A DNA stretch of 64,000 nucleotides from Pochonia chlamydosporia 170 (GCF_001653235.2 NC_035794.1:2790001-2854000), one strand, 5' to 3'; positions 1 to 12,144 are shown, counted from the stretch's first letter. Made by a program: numbers and translations. Notes: generated by a model not told the origin, from the sequence alone.

Positions 1-40
1 TGTGCCCGTCTCGGCAGATCCCAGCATCGACACCGGCATC

Positions 41-1266
41 ATGTCCAAGATTGTGATTGAGTCGTGGACCTGGTACTCCCTCTGTTGGTTTGTGGTGCTG
101 CTTCGAATGTACGACTCCAATTTGTTTCCCGGCCAGTTTGCGCATGTCGTTCTAACGCAGGAGCAGGACCTCGCAGATTCTACTACGCGGATCGATTAAA
201 AAGCTGAGACCAGACGATGGACTCATGATTTTTGCCATGGTGCGCCTCTCACTCACCCATCAACTCCAACCATGAACAGGACTAATCGCCAACCTTACAG
301 ATGACCTATACGGTCCTCATCGTCAGCATAAACATCGTATCCACCACGGACAGCAACCTCATCGACCCGAGCCAGCATGTCATCCTCACACCGCACAGCA
401 TCAAGGAGCGCGTATTCGGCTCCAAAATGGTCCTCATCGTCGAGCAGATGCAAATCAGTACCGTATGGACCGTAAAAACATGCCTCTTGCTCATGTACCA
501 CCGCCTGACGTACGCTTCACCCGCCAACATTCACTCTCAGTGTCCGTCTAACAACCAAACAGCCTAGGTCTCCCCGCAAACCTCACGGTAAAACTCGTAG
601 GCGTATACGTCGGCCTCGGCCTCGTCGTCATGGAAATCCTCTACTTTGGCGTATGGTGCAGACCCTTTACCGGATACTGGGAAGTTCCTCCCTCGAACAG
701 TACGGTCCTTCATATCCATTCACTCACAAAAAGAAAGACATTAACAAATATAGTTCAATGCGCAACCGCCCTAAACCACCTGATAACAAACGCCGTCTTC
801 AACATCACTTCCGACATCATGATCATCCTCATCCCCGTGCCGCTCCTCCTGCGCACCCACTGGCCACTCAAGAAGAAACTCATCCTCGTCGGCGTCTTCT
901 GCCTAGGCGGCTTCACTGTTCGCTCCCCCTATTCACCTACAAATGTCCATCGCTAACGTTCTCCAGATTCTCTCCGCCGTCCTCAATAAATACTACAGCT
1001 TCACACAACCCTTTGGCGCAGAATGGACATTCTGGTACGTCCGCGAATCGTCCACCGCCATCATCGTGTCCAACCTCCCCCTCACATGGACACTCGTCCG
1101 GCGCATATTCAGCGTCGGCTCCTTCAGCGGCACGGCCAGTCGACGCGCGAGTAGTGCCGCGAGACGGCCCTCGCAGGCGGAAATGGAGCGCAAGCATTCC
1201 GCGTATAATGCGAATTATCTACGTGATGAAGGGCTTTGCAGCGAGGACACTGTGCATCCGTCATGA
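41..1266 (+). CDS. Rhodopsin-domain (PTH11/SAT4-like) integral membrane protein
   Basis: Exons 41-108, 161-239, 301-509, 563-699, 754-917 and 967-1266 give about 318 residues. Several hydrophobic segments are visible (SWTWYSLCWFVVLLRM near the start, then IMIILIPVPLLL, LILVGVFCLGGFTI and STAIIVSNLPLTW). The RPDDGLM loop after the first helix and the QCATALNHL...DIMIILIPVPLL block are hallmarks of the fungal rhodopsin-like family that includes PTH11-type receptors. A Ser/Arg-rich cytoplasmic tail follows. The start is the ATG at 41, in frame from the left edge. An upstream exon outside the window cannot be excluded, so the gene may be 5'-partial. Intron 5 (918-966) uses a weak GTTCGC donor but has a CTAAC branch site. 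The ligand is unknown; a plasma-membrane sensor role is inferred from the family. Confidence 0.8.
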
Positions 1267-2126
1267 CATTTTACAGTCCTAGACATGATGACATTTTTTT
1301 TAGTTGAGCATTTAAATGAATGCCTTGGATATGCGTCTGACCGTAACCCGCGGTTATAATTCTTCGCTAAGCTGACTGTGAGCTTGTGCATGAGCCTTGT
1401 ATTATTAAAAATGTAGCCCAACGCGGTCTAGGATCTCGCCCGGCCAACAAGACAGGTCATTCGCTGGGCATTAAAATCTCACCAGACTCCATGTTGACTT
1501 CAGTGTTGTGTTGGGCGGCGCTTCCGGTGGTTCCGCCTGGGCCAAATGGCAATAAGCTGCTTGTCGGCGGCTTTAAATTTAAGCGCACTTCGCCCCGTCT
1601 CACGTTGCAGTAGCGGTGGGCGGTGCGACCGGTGACGGGACGGTGGACGCATGGTAAAATTGCGACTGACAAAACTTTAATTGAACGGGAGGTCTTGCGA
1701 GAGTACGGTACTGGGAGTATTGCGAACGTTGATCCGATTGATCAGAGTTGCGTGATGGTTGAATGTCTGCTTAGTTCGCCTTGTCGCGCTTAGCCGATGG
1801 GCTGGTGGAGTGTCAAAATTAACAGAATATTTTCAGATATCAAATGCCAGACTACCAGGTCTATGTATGTATTCGGTATCACTTCAGCTTCGTCGCCGTT
1901 CTGAGCCACAGAGAATTATCACCAGGCCAAGACAACATAACAAGAAATATACAAAAAAAAACAAAAAAAAAAAAAAGGCAACCGAAAAGAAAAGCCGAAG
2001 AAAGAGTCCATTAACCTCAGACACCATGTATCTCCCGTCCATCCCGCCCCTGCGCCAATGTTGCAAAATCAACCGCGTCCGTCAGTGCAAATACCCATCT
2101 ACATGCATGCCTCTACTCCGTGATGC
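1267..2126. other. Intergenic, convergent 3' regions
   Basis: This lies between the stop codons of two convergent genes. It holds an A-rich run near 1952-1978. No coding signal, RNA gene or repeat was recognised. Confidence 0.6.
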
Positions 2127-3600
2127 TCAGGGCTGTGTTCGCTGGCTCCAACCTGGAGGCGGATCAGGACTCTCCATCTCAGCTATCTGGTGCATCTGTC
2201 CCCACCCTGGTGACCCAAGTCCTGGTGTTGCCGCTGGACTCTCTGCCCCCAATTCCTGTGGTTGTGGAGTTTTGGCCTGGTCCCAAGCCGGCGGTGGGCT
2301 ATTCGGACTGCCGATTGTAGATACAACATACGAGTCGTGTGGGTTGGATCTGCTGTAATAGCTGTCGTGCGGGTGACCGTACGGCGATTGGGGCGAGAAT
2401 GCACCTGCTCCTTCGCCCATCTCGTTTGGCATTGTCGCTGGCTTCTCTGCGGGTTTGTTGGCTTTTTGCTGACGACGAAAGTACAGCCACATGCCCACCG
2501 CCAGTAAGAGAACGGCTGCACCGCCAATGGCAATGCCCGCAATCGCCCCGGCAGATAGACTGGAGGATGAGCCGCCGCTGGCAGGGGGCGCAGAAGTGTT
2601 TGTTGCCGAGGGGGATGTCGTCTCAGACGAAGTTGCTTTTGCAGTCGGATTGACGCCCGTCGCAGTACCAGTTGCTGGGGTGTTGGCCTTGTAACCATAT
2701 GGCCCTATGCTGTTGTACGCTGCACAGTCCCTCTCAGGGAAAGCCTGTGGGCAACCTTCTGCAAGGCATACGGAATTGAGCTGTCCAGTTGCGTCAGGTG
2801 GTGAGCATTTATTGTTGTATTTTGTGTTCATAAATGCCGATAGCTGCTGCGCGTCCGAATCCGAGAAGCCGTAGTATTTACTGGCAACGATGAACTGGTC
2901 GATAAAGTAGCCGACTTGCGTCTGGTTGAGATCCATATATTTGTGGACGTAGGCCGGTGTATAGGGCGCATATGCCTTGGCCACAAACTCCTTCACAAGA
3001 CTGCACTTGTAAATATTTCCGAACGTGACGTACCAGTGGGAGAACAAAATGCTAAGAAAAAGAACCATCATTAGCAATTCTATCGAAGGACCAGCAAAAG
3101 TCACGTAGTAAGTAGAGCCTACTCTTGATTTGAGCCCTCTCTGATTTTTGGAGTACTAGTAGACCCATTCAAATAGCCAAGGAGAGGATCGAGACCGCCT
3201 CCGTCCAACCAATCCACCTTTACAGCTAGGCCATTGAGATTTGTTGTTGCCCCTGTTTCGAAATAGTTAGTTGAAGCTCAATGTAGACATTGACAGAGAC
3301 TCTCGTGGGTGCCGCCATACTTGAGCCATCAAACCACGAGCGAAGAAACACCTCGTCGCCGCCAAAGTTTCCCTTGTTGAATACACCAGTACTGTTGGCA
3401 ACGGGTTTTTGAACCGCGGCACCGCCAGCATAGGCATACGAAACGATGCCCTGCATCAACCAGAGCTGTGTAGTGACGTTGTTCTCTCCATATCGCTGTT
3501 CGGCGTAGTAGTCGCAGATTGTTTGATTATCCGTTCGAGAGGCAGCCATCACTCCTCCGAATTGCAACAATAGTAGAGGGATAATACGCCTCCGCAGCAT
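2127..3600 (-). CDS. Secreted/surface protein with Ser-Thr stalk, single TM helix and Pro-rich tail
   Basis: Three exons, 3600-3321, 3252-3123 and 3051-2127, give 444 residues. The order is a signal peptide (RIIPLLLLQFGG), an extracellular domain of about 240 residues with spaced cysteines (TICDYY, YKCS, then a C-P-P...C...C...DC cluster) and N-glycosylation sequons, a Thr/Ser/Ala-rich stalk (about 260-302), one transmembrane helix (about 305-327) stopped by YFRRQQ, and a Pro/Ser/Gly-rich cytoplasmic tail. The extracellular part resembles an uncharacterised ascomycete family I know only as hypothetical proteins. The stalk-TM-tail layout is like Mid2/WSC-type wall sensors, but no WSC cysteine pattern is seen. 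A cell-surface or wall-sensing role is inference. The ATG at 3600 is chosen because the signal peptide begins there. The introns (3320-3253, phase 1; 3122-3052, phase 2) keep frame. Confidence 0.78.
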
Positions 3601-4521
3601 TGTCGCACGCTGTGAGAAGCTTGCACTTGTAAAGGTGGTGGTGATGCGAAGGCGGAAACGGGCCGTGGAGGAGCAGTGAGAGGAGAGAAAGGGTGGCTCG
3701 GGGAACTTTTTCAAGTTATACAAGCATAATTGAAAAAAAAAGACTAACGGCACGGGCAAACCAGAGCCTCACCGAACCAAAAGCTTCGGGCCATCTGTCA
3801 GACCGCATTCGAGTCTCGCAGCTTACCGGCCGCCTTGTGTTACTGTGAGCTTGCGGATTGGGTATCTTGCAGACGTGATCCGCGGGGACACATCCAATGA
3901 CATGGATCATGCCCAGCCACATAGACCTTCAAGGTCTATGAACCAGATTGTCTTGCCCAAGTGGTACTTTGAGCATTTCAAGTGCTTATGTGGTGCAGCC
4001 AGACACTTTAGGACGGTCCCATTGATGCATACCCAACAGTGTAGTATCCGTTCAATCGGGCGTCAGCCCATTGTGGATCAATGCAATCTCGAAGTGACCA
4101 ACTGATGTATTCGTATTTGATAAAGCTGGGCGGCAGGGGGTATTCATTACCAGTTTGTCGAGAGAGAACGACAGACCGGTTTGTGGCCGAGATTGGTAAT
4201 ATCCGTTGCTGGTATAAGAGAAAAAAGTACGCCACCGTTTCAAGTAAGCTTCTCACATCAGCCTTCCCACAATCAAATCTCACCATGGCAAAAAAAAATA
4301 TCCTGCGATGTAAGTAGTTGATGATTCCTGCTTTGTCAGTTTCTAGATGTTCTTCAGCCAGCTTGCTGGCTTTTGGGGATTCTGTTCCGCGATTTCCATC
4401 TTGTACCACGCAGGTCCGAGGAGGCTTGGGGCTGAGACCGTGTCCCGACTTTTGTTGGCGGCGCCATCTCCAGCCTCAATGGCAGATTCCACAACCCACA
4501 CCACGAATGTGTGTGCATGGA
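3601..4521. other. Intergenic, upstream of the surface-protein gene
   Basis: It contains a perfect palindrome at 3920-3940 about 320 bp upstream of the minus-strand ATG. Short overlapping ORFs at 4008-4409 (-) and 4347-4718 (+) show no recognisable family. Confidence 0.55.
3920..3940. promoter_or_regulatory. Perfect 10-bp inverted repeat with 1-nt spacer
   Basis: CATAGACCTT, one C, then AAGGTCTATG. The arms are exactly complementary. It sits in the upstream region of the minus-strand surface-protein gene, so it could be a dimeric operator or a hairpin in a 5' leader. No known factor site is recognised. Confidence 0.5.
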
Positions 4522-7253
4522 CTATGCCAAAATTAGGGAGGGTGCTGCATCGACACGTTTTTCAACCCCAGGGTCTGCCCAAACTTGAGAACTGCCGCGG
4601 CTCACAGACGCAAATGCCCGAGACAGGACCTGGGCGAGATTTCTGGCCAATTGCGCTTTCCGCCCAAGGAACCACAGGGCCTCGATGCAGTTTTGACAAT
4701 GATGACTGTTGTCCTTGACTTCTTGGCTCTGGTAACCAAGAAGAAACCAGTCCTCGTGTTGATTGGTTGCATTAACCAGAGTGTCTAAATAAAAGATTGC
4801 GGCCTTGGTGAATGCTCTAATGAGAACCATCGTCCAGGGCTCACTCAAGGTAGTACCCTCATTCACGGCGAAATGAGAGTCTGGGAGTTGCAGCAATGGC
4901 TGCTCCCCATTGACGGCGGCTGGCTTGGTTAGGATTGCCATTTTGGAGAGCTCAGCGGCACTATCTTTGCGTATTGTGGATGCCGAGATGTGACCAAGCA
5001 TTGCAGAATCGCGTTTCTCACGCCGTAACCCTTTCTTGTCGATGAATTCAACAAGGTCGGCCAGCATCAGAGATCCCAGTAGCCAGGGAATGGCAATGCA
5101 TACAAACCAGCCTTTGATCCTGGGAGGTACGGAGTCGTAGTGCTCAACCAGGTCCTTGAAAAATGGACCAAATGTTGTGTTCCAATAGCTGTAGGTTTGA
5201 GTTGCCGCCTGCAGCAGGGGTTCAATTTGGCCAAATGGAGCTTGCCTTCTCAAGGCGCTTTGTAGATATGAGACGTGTCGAAACAAGAGCACTTTGACAG
5301 GCGCAGATCGTATGACAGCATCGGCAGCAACTTCATAGGCGCAGGGCCATTGCAAACGTTTGGGCTCAACTACGTCCCTGGCGAAGTAGTCGAGTTTCCA
5401 ATGATAAGAGAGGTTTGAGGGAGCACCATGAAGCTCCGTGTCTTGCTGACGCGTCCGAATTTCGTCACTTTGGCAATCCTCGTCGCACAAAGCGTTGGGT
5501 CGCCCATCCATGGACGACGAAACGGTGTCAAACATGACGGCCAGCCAATACAGGAGCCCTATAGTGCGCCTGTTGTCAGAGTTCATTGCGACCGCACCTG
5601 GGTGGGCATCTGTGTTACTTGATACGCAGCTGTAGCCTATTTCATATCCTTCGAATCGGCTCTTCAGAGTATGTATTTTGCGCGCCGCATTCTCCATCAC
5701 GATTGGTGGTCCTTCCTGAGAAATGAGTTGCTTGAGCTGCGCAAGAATTGAAGTTCTGTTGCCACCTGCTTCACCAGAAACCGACCCACGAGCCCTGATA
5801 TCATCCACGGTATCGTAGTCTTTGCTGCACCAGGGCTTATTCGTGAGTCCAAATATTAGTTGAGCAAATACGGCACGGTACGACTCCACGTCAGATATCT
5901 CCTTCAAGGCTCGGTGTGCCCGTTCCCAAAGGGTTTGTTGAAGTGTCTGCTCAAAGGTGTCTGCAAATTCATCTTCAATATCCGCAGCCAAGTCTTCAGT
6001 AAACTCTGATGCGTCCCATGAGTGCCTTGCATGCCGTCGCTTGCCCTGTGCCCACTGAGTTGCATAGGCCATGATGGTCAGGTTGAGTGCTCTAGAAACG
6101 GAAGCATTCTCAGATCTGGTGAGATGGATCATATTTGCTGATTGCGCCACTCTGTCAAGTTGTATGACGCGATGGAGAATCCGGTTTTGCCAAATAGATT
6201 CGGTTACAGCGCATTGCATCGGACGCACGTCGTTTATACCATCCACTCTGAGTCGAGGTTGCTCCATCTTGTATGGACAAGTAGATTCCGCGAGCCAGCA
6301 GCACAAGTTATTTTCCAACACATCATTGTAAATGCGAAGCAATCCTTCTGTGATCAAAATGTTGTTCGAACGGAGACTCAAATTAGACTCCGCGTTGCTG
6401 AACGAGTCCGTGGATGTGGAACGTCTCGAGTGGTAGTCATAGTCACGACTATCGCGACGCTTCCTCTTCTTCATGCCGCCATGACGGGCATCTGGGTGGG
6501 AGAAAACGTGTGATTGTGTCCAGGTAGCGTCGTTTCGTGCCAGCTCCCATGTAGGAGGCTGAAGATCATCGAATATTGACTCTGAGGCTTCGGCTGAATC
6601 GTTCAGGGTGGTAATTTCCCCGCATGCGGCAAAATAGTCGCCGTCATGGTACTCTTTGGAACTGCAACCGTGGTCGGTGAGACCTGTGAAGAAACAAGCC
6701 GGTTGGTCAGACAGAAATGAATCCGCGGATGCTCCCGAGAAACAAACAGGTGTCACCGACGGGTGAACTACGGGGTCGCCTGTCGAGCTTGGGCAGAGCA
6801 CGTCACAATGATAGTTGGACTCTGGGGTGGCATCTGAGTCTGAGCTTGATTGCAAGCTGGGTACCACGGACCTTGCCGTCGACAGCAAAATATCTGCCGT
6901 GCCAGTAACTCCCGCTAAACTTGACGATCGCGCAATGCGTTTGGAGGCACCAGGGAAGACCCAGGGCTGCGACCAGAGATAGTTGAAGCTGCATGGCTTT
7001 TTAGTCCTTGCGCAGTATGAGCACGGAAGAATGGCCGAATTGGAGTCTTCGCCAAGTCAAGAACAAGATTAGTTATTGCCTGCCGTATAACACCAGCCCC
7101 GTCTTGATAGGTATACTGTTGCTTACCTGTGCCACCACTTTGGGCTCTCGCCGTAGCATCGAGAAAGGACGCACGGCTGCTATTCACCAGGTATCCATCA
7201 CAAGCCTTCTTGGCCTTTCTGCACTGCTCGCAGGAGTGGTTCTGCCGCCGCAT
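4522..7253 (-). CDS. Zn2Cys6 transcription factor with extended zinc-cluster loop
   Basis: Exons 7253-7127 and 7046-4522 give 883 residues. The N-terminus holds a Gal4-type binuclear cluster: Cys 8, 11 and 18 (CEQCRKAKKAC), a 32-residue loop, then Cys 51, 54 and 61 (CSYCARTKKPC). Both half-clusters have the basic residues expected of DNA-binding C6 proteins. The 80-bp intron (7126-7047, donor GTAAGC, phase 1) falls inside the loop; without splicing the second half-cluster is out of frame. A GTGCGT donor further upstream in the exon would shorten the loop to 16. The rest is a long, partly acidic, helical C-terminal region without a motif I can name. The ATG at 7253 is the first in frame; an upstream GTG-led extension is not credible as a start. 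Nuclear regulator; targets unknown. Confidence 0.82.
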
Positions 7254-8420
7254 AATGAAGTCGTACACGTTCCCCCGTGCGGAGGAGACACCTGTCGTTG
7301 CTCAGCGTCGGATACCAGGTTGGATGTCAGAGGCGTGATATCTGCGTACTCTGCGTCCTCTGCTCAACGGGGTTGAGATATGGCCCGCATTTAACCATGG
7401 TGCTCCATTTCCCCGAACCCTGGCAGGCTGTTGGGTGCCTGATGGTAGACATGGAAGGATTTGGGGAAGTTGATGGGCAAGCAATGTGGCGTTCTGGGGG
7501 ACGCCATCCATGCACTTTGCCAGACAGAGGAAGGTGCGACCGGTTTTCCCCGCAGTCGTTGCATCGGTAGTTTCGTCGGCGGATTGAGATTGAGTTCGAT
7601 TCATCTTGATTCTATTTGATGCAATGCTTTTGCCGAGAAAGACATGCAGGGTTACCTTGCTCATTTTGGGGCATCATGGTGTTTCTAATTATGGTGTCGT
7701 GAAAGTAATACTAGAGAAAATGGAATAAGTCAAGTTACCTCGTCGCCAAACGATGCTGGCAGAGTAGATTTTATGCACATTGATCCTTCATATTGTTGGT
7801 GCCACGACAGGATGTGATGATCTCCTCTTGATTGACCGCTAAATATCACCTAGCTTTGGGAGTAAGTACCAGACTAGTGCGGAACACTCCGTTCATCCAT
7901 GAGATGGGATGCACAATATGCCGCGTGACAATCTGGATGTCGGCTGACGGCAGCTACCAGCATTCCATTTTTTATGCATATGGCTTTGCTACAGTAGCCC
8001 CGGATATTGCAAAATAGGCTACATCAAAGTTCAAAACATCATGAATACATGATTTATCCGATTTCAAGAAACTCAGGACGTCTTAGTCGAGCATCTATGC
8101 AGACCCTCAATATTCACTGCTCGCCCCATGCCCAAGACACGTTGCCCGGAAAGGGCACAAATCAGGGTTAACAAACCCGTAATTCCAAATCAAAGAAACG
8201 TATAAGTCCGTAAACTATCCAATATCTAACTACGTTGCTCGATATTACACATCTCTTTCAACTTCTGATCATCAGAGCTCAGCATAACCACTCTCCACGA
8301 CTTATCCAACTCCACAAACCACATCGACAGAAACACCAACTAACTACAACCCATATTCCAACGCAAATCCACCAGCTGGCATCCCTGAGGCATGCTTTCA
8401 AATTCAACAACACCCAAATC
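7254..8420. other. Intergenic
   Basis: Upstream region of the zinc-cluster factor plus the 3' side of the permease gene. The 120-codon ORF at 7302-7664 (-) has an ATG but no recognisable domain and may belong to the 5' leader of the transcription factor. Nothing else is supported. Confidence 0.5.
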
Positions 8421-9460
8421 CTAAACCTTCGAATCTGCCTCTTCAACTGCGCCATCCCCTTCCCCATCACCAGCACCACGCACAACCGTAGACAAATCCC
8501 CCAACGGCAACCGCACATACGGGAAATCAACTGACAAAAGCACCAGTGCAAGAAAGATATACCACCCCAAAAGCGAAACTACAAACAACAACCCCGCCCC
8601 GGCATGCTGCAACGTCTTGGCACTATCCGTCGATCCATGAGCCGTAGCGAGAAAAGAAGCCGCCAAACATCCAACTATCACCATTAGTAGCCCGAAATAG
8701 TCATACGTCCCAAGAACAACTTACAAGTCGGCACTAGCAGCAAGAATATCGAAAAGAAGACCAAATTCGTCCGAATGCTAGCCAGCGTAAAGACACTGCA
8801 GAGAATAGCCATCGCAATCAGAAAGAAGGAGAATGTGGCGAAGAACTGTGCCTCCTTGAGTCCGTCCATCTCTTGTCCTGTCGTGGAGTAGAGCCCGTAT
8901 GCGCCGTACCCAGGTGTGATGGTTGCTCCAAAGGTGAACCAGAAACCGCCAAAGGTTGAGAACACTGTTGCAGGGAAGGTATTACCTGTTGAATGTTAGT
9001 TGATGGCTTCGTTTAGTTGAACATACGGACTACCTAAGAGCCATTCTCCAATAGCGCCGAGGACGAGCAAAAGACCACCGAGGTAAAAGTAAGAGCCCCT
9101 GATATTGTTAGTCAGGTTACCTTTCGAGACTATGTACACTCACACATTGGCAGCTGCTCCGAAGCCACCTGCCCCTTGCCACTCCAGCAACGCCATGGAC
9201 GCCGGTGTTGTGCAGAGGAGAAATCCAGCGATCGCTATCCATATTAACTAAGATTTGTTTGCGTGTGTGATATAGTGGTACTAACCTATTGGTGTCGGAT
9301 TTCCAAGCGTCTGACGAAGCTTGCCCTTCACCTTATTTTGAGGCGAAAGATAAAGCTGTTCAAACAACTCAGGCGGTATCATGATACTAGCTTGTGTTTG
9401 CACTCTACCAAGCTGCTCCGCTTGAGATTCCTTTGAACTCTCGTCATTTTGGTACGTCAT
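8421..9460 (-). pseudogene. GPR1/FUN34/YaaH acetate permease-like protein with +1 frameshift
   Basis: Five exons: 9460-9286, 9234-9144, 9099-9034, 8985-8725 and 8674-8421. The family signatures are clear: NPTPIAIAGF at the start of helix 1, the GAGG motif, SYFYLGGLLLVL-GAIGEWLLGNTFP, STFGGFWFTFGAT, and the C-terminal VPTFGCLA...SLLGWYIFLALVLLSVDFP. Exons 1, 2, 4 and 5 fit in phase. Exon 3 is 66 nt where 65 are needed: within GTC-CTT-C-GGC-GCT one base around 9060-9061 shifts the frame, so the predicted product stops or changes after LLLVL. Without it the protein would be about 281 residues with six helices and would import acetate/monocarboxylate at the plasma membrane. The cause may be a real lesion, a sequencing error or programmed +1 frameshifting; the otherwise intact sequence argues against an old pseudogene. 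It is divergent from the monooxygenase gene. Confidence 0.75.
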
Positions 9461-10183
9461 GATGTTTTCTAGCAGTGATGTCTGTACAGAGTAAATTGTC
9501 CGCCTTACTTCATCTCACAGTTCGAAATTCGGGGTCTTTGGGCATTTTGTATCCCAGCCTCCAACTCAATCTTGCTTCAACACACTGAGCGAAGTCATGT
9601 GGGGTGTACTTGTCTCGACAGTCAAAGGAGCTAAACTGAGAAAAGCCGGAGATCTGAAAAGGGGTCAATCGTAGCCCTATCTACCGGACATAATCGTCCG
9701 CCTCCACCTCAGATCTGCCATCCGCCCCATCCCGGATGAGCGGTCCTCCTTTGGACCGTAGCACAATTACATCTTTATTCATATAAAATGTCAAAATTAT
9801 AGCAACATGTAAAGCCTTGTGCATTTACCCCAACATCAGAGCCGCTGCGGCACCTAACGTGGCGCGCCGATCAGCTGCATGGCTTGGATAGTTCCAACGG
9901 AACCGATTCTTCGACCAATGAGGCTCGATCGGCTCCGATCAATGCAACCACGGAGACGACATCGGGGCGTGCCACAAACGGATATGTGGGGGATCGGACG
10001 TCTGGAAATGGGGATACGGGCTAGTTACTGTTGATGAGATCTAGGTACGAGTATTGGTCTGTTGATCGCGAAATCGGAACTCAGTACAGTAAAGGGAAGC
10101 ATTTAAACATCGTGCGATCGACCATGAGACACAGCTCAACACCACTCACGAGTCTAAACGTCTAAGAGTCCAACATCATCACA
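9461..10183. promoter_or_regulatory. Bidirectional intergenic region, permease / monooxygenase
   Basis: 723 bp lie between two divergent start codons. A CCAAT box (about 9914-9918) and several GATCGG/CCGATC repeats are visible. No other gene or RNA was seen. Confidence 0.5.
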
Positions 10184-12144
10184 ATGCAAGTCCTCAACGC
10201 CCAGCCCGTTCCTTCACACATGCGATCCGTCCCAGGATCAATCAACATCCCCGTCGCCAAGTTTCCAGCACCACCCGAAACACCATCCCCTCCTGACATT
10301 GACATCAAGCACGTCGTAGTCCAGGTTGTCAAAGCTGTGAATGACGCTTTGGCCCAAAATTCGCTAGCATCACTCGCAGGGCTATTTGCGGAAGACGGAT
10401 ACTGGCGTGACCATCTCGCTCTGTCCTGGGACTTTCGCACCATTCACAGTCCTTCAAAGATCCTGCAATATCTCCAGGCCTGTTCCAAGTCAAAAGATGG
10501 CTTCAGACTGCGAAAGATTGCCATCGACGAGGGCAGTCCAACCAAGGGCTGTAAACTTGTCCCCATAGATGCAGAGGCAACCGTCACGGGAATACAATTT
10601 TACTTGACCTGCGAAACCGCTCATGGTACAGGCCGTGGTATAGCTCGTCTCGTTGAACAAAGCGGCACATGGAAGATCTTCACATTCTACACTCGCCTCG
10701 AGGAGCTAAGGGGCTTCGAAGAGCCCACTGGTGCCCGGCGCTCCAAGGGTGTCGAACACGGCGGGAAGCCAGGGCGAAAGAACTGGGCAGAGAGAAGAAA
10801 CGAAGCCTCTAATTTCGAAGCAAACGACGATCCGGCCGTAGTAATAATTGGTATGTCTCAACCATTCCAATGAAACATCCCCCACTAACACTCTCACCAG
10901 GCGCAGGACAAGCCGGTCTCACAGCCGCGGCACGCCTCAAAATGCTCGGCGTAGAAACCCTCGTGATTGACCAGAATGACCGTGTAGGCGACAACTGGCG
11001 CAAGCGGTATCATCAACTTGTTCTTCACGACCCAGTCTGGTATGACCACATGCCATATCTCAGTTTCCCTAGCCACTGGCCCATCTTCACCCCTAAAGAC
11101 AAGCTGGCCCAATTCTTTGAGAGCTACGCCGCACTTCTTGAACTCAACATATGGACAAAAACGCAACTCGTTCACACCAACTGGGACTCAACCAAGAACA
11201 CATGGACCGTGGTGGTAAATCGCATCCGCTCAGACGGTACAAGTGAGATTCGCAAATTCCACCCTCGCCACATCATCCAAGCGACCGGACACTCAGGCAA
11301 AAAGAACCAGCCCACCATAAAAGGCCAAGACTCCTTCACCGGCCTACTTTGTCACTCCTCGGAATTCCCAGGTGCGCAGAATAACTCGACGGGTAAAAAG
11401 GCCGTCGTTGTAGGCTCATGCAATTCCGCCCACGACATTGCACAAGACTATCTCGAAAAGGGATACGACATTACCATTGTACAGCGCTCAACCACGCACG
11501 TCGTCTCCTCCAAGGCCATCACTGACATTGCCCTCAGCGGCATATATTCTGAAGATGGACCGCCCGTCGACGACGCTGACATGCTCATCCACGGCTTGCC
11601 AACCCCCGTCCTAAAAGCAATCCAGATCAATGTCGCGGACCGACAGGCCGAGCACGATAAACCCCTGCTGGAGGGTCTCGCAAAGGCAGGCTTCAAGGTT
11701 GACCGGGGCCCAGATGGTGCAGGACTATTCTTCAAGTACTTCCAGCGCGGTGGCGGGTATTACATCAACGTGGGAGCTTCGGAACTTATTGCCGAAGGCA
11801 AAATTAAAGTGAAACAGGGGCAGGAAATTGAGGAGATATTGCCGCATGGGATTCGGTTTGCCGACGGTTCGGAGCTAGAGGCCGATGAGGTTGTGTTCGC
11901 CACGGGATATCAGAATATGCGTACACAGACGCGCATCATGTTTGGTGATGAGGTGGCTGATAGGGTTGGAGATGTTTGGGGATTTAATGAAGAAGGAGAG
12001 ATGAGGACGATTTGGCAGAAGAGCGGCCATCCGGGTTTTTGGTTCCACGGAGGGAATTTGGCCTTGTGTCGCTATTATTCAAGGCTTTTGGCTCTGCAGA
12101 TTAAGGGGTTGGAGGCGGATTTGTATCGATATGAGGATATTTGA
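10184..12144 (+). CDS. NTF2-like + flavin-containing monooxygenase
   Basis: Exons 10184-10850 and 10901-12144 give 636 residues. Residues about 30-190 form an NTF2/SnoaL-like domain (FAEDGYWRDHLALSWDFRT). From residue 218 a class B flavin monooxygenase follows: FAD Rossmann motif VVIIGAGQAGL (G223, G225, G228), NADPH-binding motif KAVVVGSCNSAHDIAQ, and the ATGYQN motif near the C-terminus. This is the fungal YUCCA/CzcO-like arrangement of about 600-640 residues. Such enzymes use NADPH and O2 to oxygenate a soft nucleophile or perform Baeyer-Villiger-type oxidation; the substrate cannot be read from sequence. The intron (phase 1) splits the first Gly codon of the FAD motif. It is transcribed away from the acetate permease homologue and towards a C6 regulator, which hints at a small regulated module (inference). 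Confidence 0.88.

Noticed and set aside
4285..4718. Plus-strand ATG at 4285 with a good GTAAGT donor and an ORF beginning at 4347
   Set aside because: Joining the two gives a stop after about 37 residues in the spliced frame; the longer ORF overlaps the 3' end of the zinc-cluster gene and lacks similarity.
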